A stretch of DNA of 64,000 nt from Odobenus rosmarus divergens (Eukaryota > Chordata > Mammalia > Carnivora > Odobenidae): the NCBI RefSeq assembly GCF_000321225.1, contig NW_004451009.1:156091-220090 (forward strand), given 5' to 3'. Shown here piece after piece: positions 59,861-64,000 of the stretch. The notes under the pieces were generated by a model that had not been told where the DNA came from, did not search any database, and saw only the letters and a list, made by a program, of their open reading frames with translations. A program made the position numbers and the translations under genes. Each line of letters starts with the position of its first letter. Position 1 is the stretch's first letter.

Positions 59861-61849
59861 TCCCAGGGGACTCGGCTCTCACCTGGTCTAGAAAACTAGG
59901 GAATACTGGGGTCTGGGTGGTGCTCTTTCGATTGGAGGCCCCTGAGTCTACAATGCATCTCAGGCCTTCCTGAGAATCAAGCTCAGTGTCTGCTTGTTAA
60001 GTGAACCCATCTCCCAACTTGTGTGCCTCCACGTGAGCTGCTCGTGGCAGACTCTTCCTGCCCCACTCAGAAAGAGCGGGCAGGCAAGATGCTCAGGCCA
60101 GGGAACCAAGTAGGTTGTGAGGGGTCTGAATAGTGTTTAAGGAAGACAACTAAAATGTAAATCTGATATTTATATCTGGACTTATTCATGGCGTGACCAC
60201 GGTACCTCCTTTCCCGGGGCCCATCCCGGTCTGTGGCCACGGGGCAGTGGATGTTAACACCCAGCCTCAGTCACGCTTAGCACTGTCCCCGTCCAGGTGA
60301 TGAATGGTGTAGCCCCAACTTACACACCACAGGCACACACACCCTGCTAACTCACACAGAAATAGAGACATCCGTCACTCTATCATCATCATTATTGCTG
60401 TTGGTATCCTGAGTATGCACATTATTTAAAACAACTTAATTTTACATAAAAATCACTTTAATAAACCACAGCAGTATTAGAATGTTTAAGAAATAAGATG
60501 TGGTGAACATGAGAAACATAGTAATTTCGGCTCCCTTGAAAGAAGCATTAAAACCCATGAACATAGGACAATTTTGGACCATCTCATAAGAGACCATAAT
60601 TATAAGTCCTTTAATTATAAGACAAAGAGCCAAAACTTTAACTGTGACACAGAGGAAAGCTATGCCATTTTTTCTACATCTGCCCTTCTACTAAAAAGTA
60701 AAAGCTTTCCCTAAGCTTTTGGGGAAATCAGGACAGCACAAACAATCATAATCACAGAATAATGTCAGAACATGTAGGCTGGTGCGTGGTAAATGTTCCG
60801 ATTATTAAACATGGGTTTTTCTACCAACAGAAGCTGTAGGTTATAAGCCAAAATCGCTCCTTTTCTCTCTTCTGGGCCCATCATCCAGCCTGACCGCGGC
60901 CCACTTGAGCCCACCCTGGTGGCAACCAACTCCTTCTGCCTCTTCCCCACAGCCCTGGTGACTTTCCCCACATGCACTTCTCTCAGGATAAAAAGCAAGT
61001 CCCAGCCACAAAAAAATCACATTCTTGTCAAATGTCTATGTATCTCTACCGAATATAGAAGTATTATTTTCTTCTCAGTATTCCAATTCTGAAAGTGATG
61101 AAAGTGATAAGCTCTGAGAAGAACAGTAAGGACTAGAGATGGGCAGAGTCCGTATGCAGAAAGGGTGCCACGAGACCAGGGACTCCCCTAACGCAGGTTC
61201 CCCTGCAGACTCTGGCTAACACTGTGTTTCCTGAAACACCTGCAGAGTGAGGAAGGCTTCTTTGTCCAAGATGCAGCTGAAGATCTGTGCTATAAACTGT
61301 GAGGAATAAGAAGTGAAAAACACCCTGTTCCTACTCTCCAAGATCTTAATATCTAGTTGGACAAAATTAAACAAATGCATAAATTATCGTACCACAAATC
61401 ACACTATAAAGACCTTAAAGAAAACTGAAACAGCCTTCAAAGTAGAATTTTTAAACAAATGTACATTCCTCAAGTTATTGGAAAGAAACAGCGGACGGGG
61501 ATCTGCTTCCTGCTGAGAACACCAGAGATGTGAAACACACTAGCAGGGGCAGCTAGAAGGGCCTGGTGGTGCGGTCAGAGCCACAGAGGTCAGGAGGAAC
61601 TCATGCCCCGCTCACTCTAGAAACGGGCGGACATGCAGCGAAATAACGAGAGACACACCATGTCTGTGTGAGTGGCATAATATGGCAGCTCACCCGCACA
61701 CACATCCATCTCGCCCTGTCCATGGAGGGTGCCTGGAAGCAGCGACACCCCAGTGGCCGTGAGCACACCTGGGGCCCAGATGTTGGCTTCTAAGTTCCCT
61801 TCTCCATGAGAAGCCAGCAGGCTCCATGGAGAAATGACCACTTCTAGGA
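59861..61849. other. single-copy DNA, AT-rich 60.1-60.8 kb
   Basis: No gene was recognised. 60410-60620 is an AT-rich, CpG-poor stretch. 61310-61420 (gttcctactctccaagatct, taatatctagttggacaaaa) may be a very diverged old repeat. Confidence 0.45.
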
Positions 61850-62260
61850 CCGATCGGAATGGAAATGTACATGATGAGCCCAGAACTTCTTGTAATGCTG
61901 GAAAGTGAGGATGGCGATCAGTCAGTGGGACACAGGGGGCCACCACCAGAGCTGCAGTGGCCCAAGCTGGACCAGTTAGCATAACAGAATAAGGTTGTAC
62001 TGGGCCAATACCCAGATATAAACACCCATAAGTCCACACTGACATAAACTGATGATCGAATAAGCAAATAAAAGGGAGACAGTAGACAAATCTGTGCATG
62101 AGAATTCCGAATAACTTATGAAATGCTCCACTGGCAAGGGAAACCACCAGCCTACACCCCAAGTGTGGCCGTGCATAGTGCCCCTTTCTAGAGGACAGTC
62201 CAGAGTTTTTACAGTGGAGACACCTGACACACACCTTCCTCACCTTCCGGTGAGACTCAG
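61850..62260 (+). repeat. old L1 (L1M type) 3' UTR relic, sense
   Basis: gcatgagaattccgaataac, agtgtggccgtgcatagtgc, ccctttctagaggacagtcc and ttttacagtggagacacctg follow old L1 3' UTR text (a gaattcc landmark, then ttacagtggagaaacctgac). A 208-codon antisense frame (61617-62243) overlaps it and is chance. Confidence 0.55.
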
Positions 62261-63766
62261 GGGAGCAGAGGGTTTATCATTTGATTAATTTTGTAGCCTC
62301 CCAGGTCGGTATGTGTTCAGTGTGAAGCTCCTATCCCCGAGCACTTTCTTTCTCTTATTATCTTCTCAGTGATTCAATAGAGAAATAAACGTGAGTCATT
62401 CCTGCTTTGGGGACCCAGGAGAAGTTATGCACAAGCTCAAGAAATCTTGTGGTGGACAAGACAGTTTCTTAGGCTCACAGAGAGATACAAGGTGCTTAAA
62501 ATGCATGTGTGTTGTTATTGGTGCAGATGTTCTATTTCCTCACTCTATATGGGGCAATTTCTTGTATCAGCTTCTACTAAAAACCAGTTCTGGCATCGTG
62601 CTCTGACTTAAATAAACTTTAACAAAAGAGGCCTGCACTGGTGTTCAGTCCTGTCCCACGGCAAGGACTCAGGACAGATGCTCTGGGTGGAGATGGTACA
62701 CTGGTCCTACAGCCCCTGTACCAGTAGGCCGTGCTCAGCTAACAGACAACCAAGGACCCGGGAGGTGATGAAATAACTTCCATTTCCCACCTGCATCATC
62801 GTGGAACTGTGACATGGGTGGCAGGTGGGCTGAGGGCCTGCTTGGGGATGCCCCGCAGGTTTGCCCATGCCAGGACCCCTGGAGGACAAGCCTGAGCCCG
62901 GAGCAGGGATGCAGGTCCTTCTGGCACCCATGCCTTGCAGGGCCTCCCTTTGGAACTGGCACTCTATCCCACATGCAGCCCACAGCCCCGGAGGGTCACA
63001 GGATGCAGCCTTCTGGAGGGAGGCTACACTCTTCGGGTGGCAACAGGCAGAGAGGAAGGATAGAACCATCTGCTACAGACTCTAGAACCCAAGCACAAGG
63101 TTTAGGTTGCATCCCATGATACATGCAAAGTTATTCAAGGGTTTAGATTGAGGATATGATAAAAGCAGAGACTGAAGGCACTCGATCTAGAAGCTGATTG
63201 CAAGAGAAAAGATAAAACTGTCAAAACATCTTAGTGCCCTAGCCATCAAAATCAGTTATAGATGTTTCTCAAATTATTTTAAGAGATAATACCTAACTAG
63301 CTAAAAACTAGAACCTTGGACTACTCAACCATGACTGTCTCACAGAGGCCCAAAGTGCCCTCAGACATGGCCAATGGGAAGGAGGTGTGGGGCCCAGAGC
63401 GCGGTGTGGGGAGTCCATGGGGCCCGTTTCCCACCCTCAGAAATAGAAGAAGAAAACACACTGTCCTGGGAAGATATTCATCCTGACTTGAAGTGTACTA
63501 TTAACAAAATATATTGACTTACAGCTCTAAGTAAAAGTCTTCTGTTATCTCATTAAAACATAGAAATTACACACATCAGGTCTTTGTCAGAAAAGATAAT
63601 TATTCAAGGTCTGGGGGTCTCCCAAAAGCATGGCTCCACAGAGCCACAGGATTGGATCAGGTGGGGACACTGTGCTAGCCATCACAGTCAAGAATACTGT
63701 CTGGGTAACTGTTCTAAAGAACTAATACAGACTGAAAACTTTTTTACAGATGGAATCCAGTGAATT
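62261..63766. other. single-copy DNA, nothing recognised
   Basis: GC-rich at 62.6-63.1 kb with overlapping frames on both strands, then AT-rich. No gene or named repeat was recognised. Confidence 0.45.
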
Positions 63767-63782
63767 AAAAAATGTTGAAGTA

Positions 63783-64000
63783 GGGGCGGAGCAAGATGGC
63801 GGAGGAGTAGGAGACCTGGATTTCGTCTGGTCCCAGGAATTCAGCTGAATAGGGATCAAACCATTCTGAACACCTACCAACTCAACAGGAGATCGAAGAT
63901 AAGAATAGCAACAACTCTCTGAACAGAAAAGCGACCACTTTCTGGAAGGTAGGACGTGCGGAGACGTGAATCCGAGGCGATATTCGGGAGGATAGACGGC
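63783..64000 (+). mobile_element. carnivore L1 5' UTR (element continues beyond the window)
   Basis: The segment begins ggggcggagcaagatggcgg and continues with gtctggtcccaggaattcag, acaggagatcgaagataaga, ctctgaacagaaaagcgacc and tggaaggtaggacgtgcgga. This is the start of the carnivore L1 5' UTR as I know it, with very little decay. 5' ends are rare because most copies are truncated, so the element may be full length. ORF1 and ORF2 would lie to the right and cannot be judged here. Confidence 0.88.
63791..63802 (+). promoter_or_regulatory. YY1-type site at the L1 5' end
   Basis: gcaagatggcgg lies nine bases into the element and matches the YY1 core AAGATGGCG. In human L1 a YY1 site at the same place directs accurate transcription initiation at the first base of the element. 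Equivalence here is inferred from position and sequence. Confidence 0.7.

Noticed and set aside
61617..62243. 208-codon antisense frame
   Set aside because: Overlaps a sense L1 3' UTR relic and shows no family resemblance.

Overview
The window is mammalian nuclear DNA and most probably comes from an arctoid carnivore (bear, seal or mustelid group). The evidence is six tRNA-derived CAN-SINEs (three of the antisense copies end in a clean cacccaggcgcccc or cacccaggtgcccc edge) and L1 pieces with a carnivore-type 3' end. The youngest SINE, at 53834-54025, has a head and a ctccctgctcagcgggg block unlike the dog or cat subfamilies as I know them. I recognise no intact protein-coding gene, no structural RNA gene, no CRISPR array and nothing prokaryotic. 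The long open frames are chance products of GC-rich DNA or of simple repeats. I could not run alignments, so family names come from reading, and boundaries are good to about 5-50 bases unless a target-site duplication (TSD) fixes them.

Layout: 1-2442 is GC-rich single-copy DNA. 2443-10800 is AT-rich and full of transposons: an antisense MLT2-type LTR, a carnivore L1 3' end, an old antisense L1 that carries a younger twin-primed inverted L1 with an 11-bp TSD, an old sense L1 with a younger L1 tail inside it, an L2 piece, a CAN-SINE and another antisense L1. 10801-25937 is mostly GC-rich single-copy DNA with two antisense CAN-SINEs, two CpG-enriched L1 relics and small MIR and L2 pieces. 25938-34460 is again LINE territory: antisense L1, a long sense L1M/HAL1-like element broken by an L1 ORF2 piece and a SINE, antisense L1s, and a decayed processed pseudogene of ribosomal protein L23a.

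34461-47880 is largely single-copy (AT-rich first, GC-rich from 38.1 kb), with MIR, SINE, hAT-type, L1 and MLT1-like pieces. 47881-48285 is a 400-bp pure-purine microsatellite containing an exact 64-bp duplication. 48286-64000 mixes single-copy DNA with an L1 3' end, an opposed MIR pair, GAT, TA/CA and TG-type repeats, a young sense SINE, L2 and L1 tails, and at 63783 the first 218 bases of a carnivore L1 5' UTR with a YY1-type site. That L1 runs off the window.

No genes here work together. The window reads as intergenic or deep intronic DNA whose history is written in nested retrotransposition. I found no convincing undescribed system. The most informative items are the nested twin-primed L1, the L1 5' end at the right edge, the duplicated purine tract and the CpG-enriched L1 relics.
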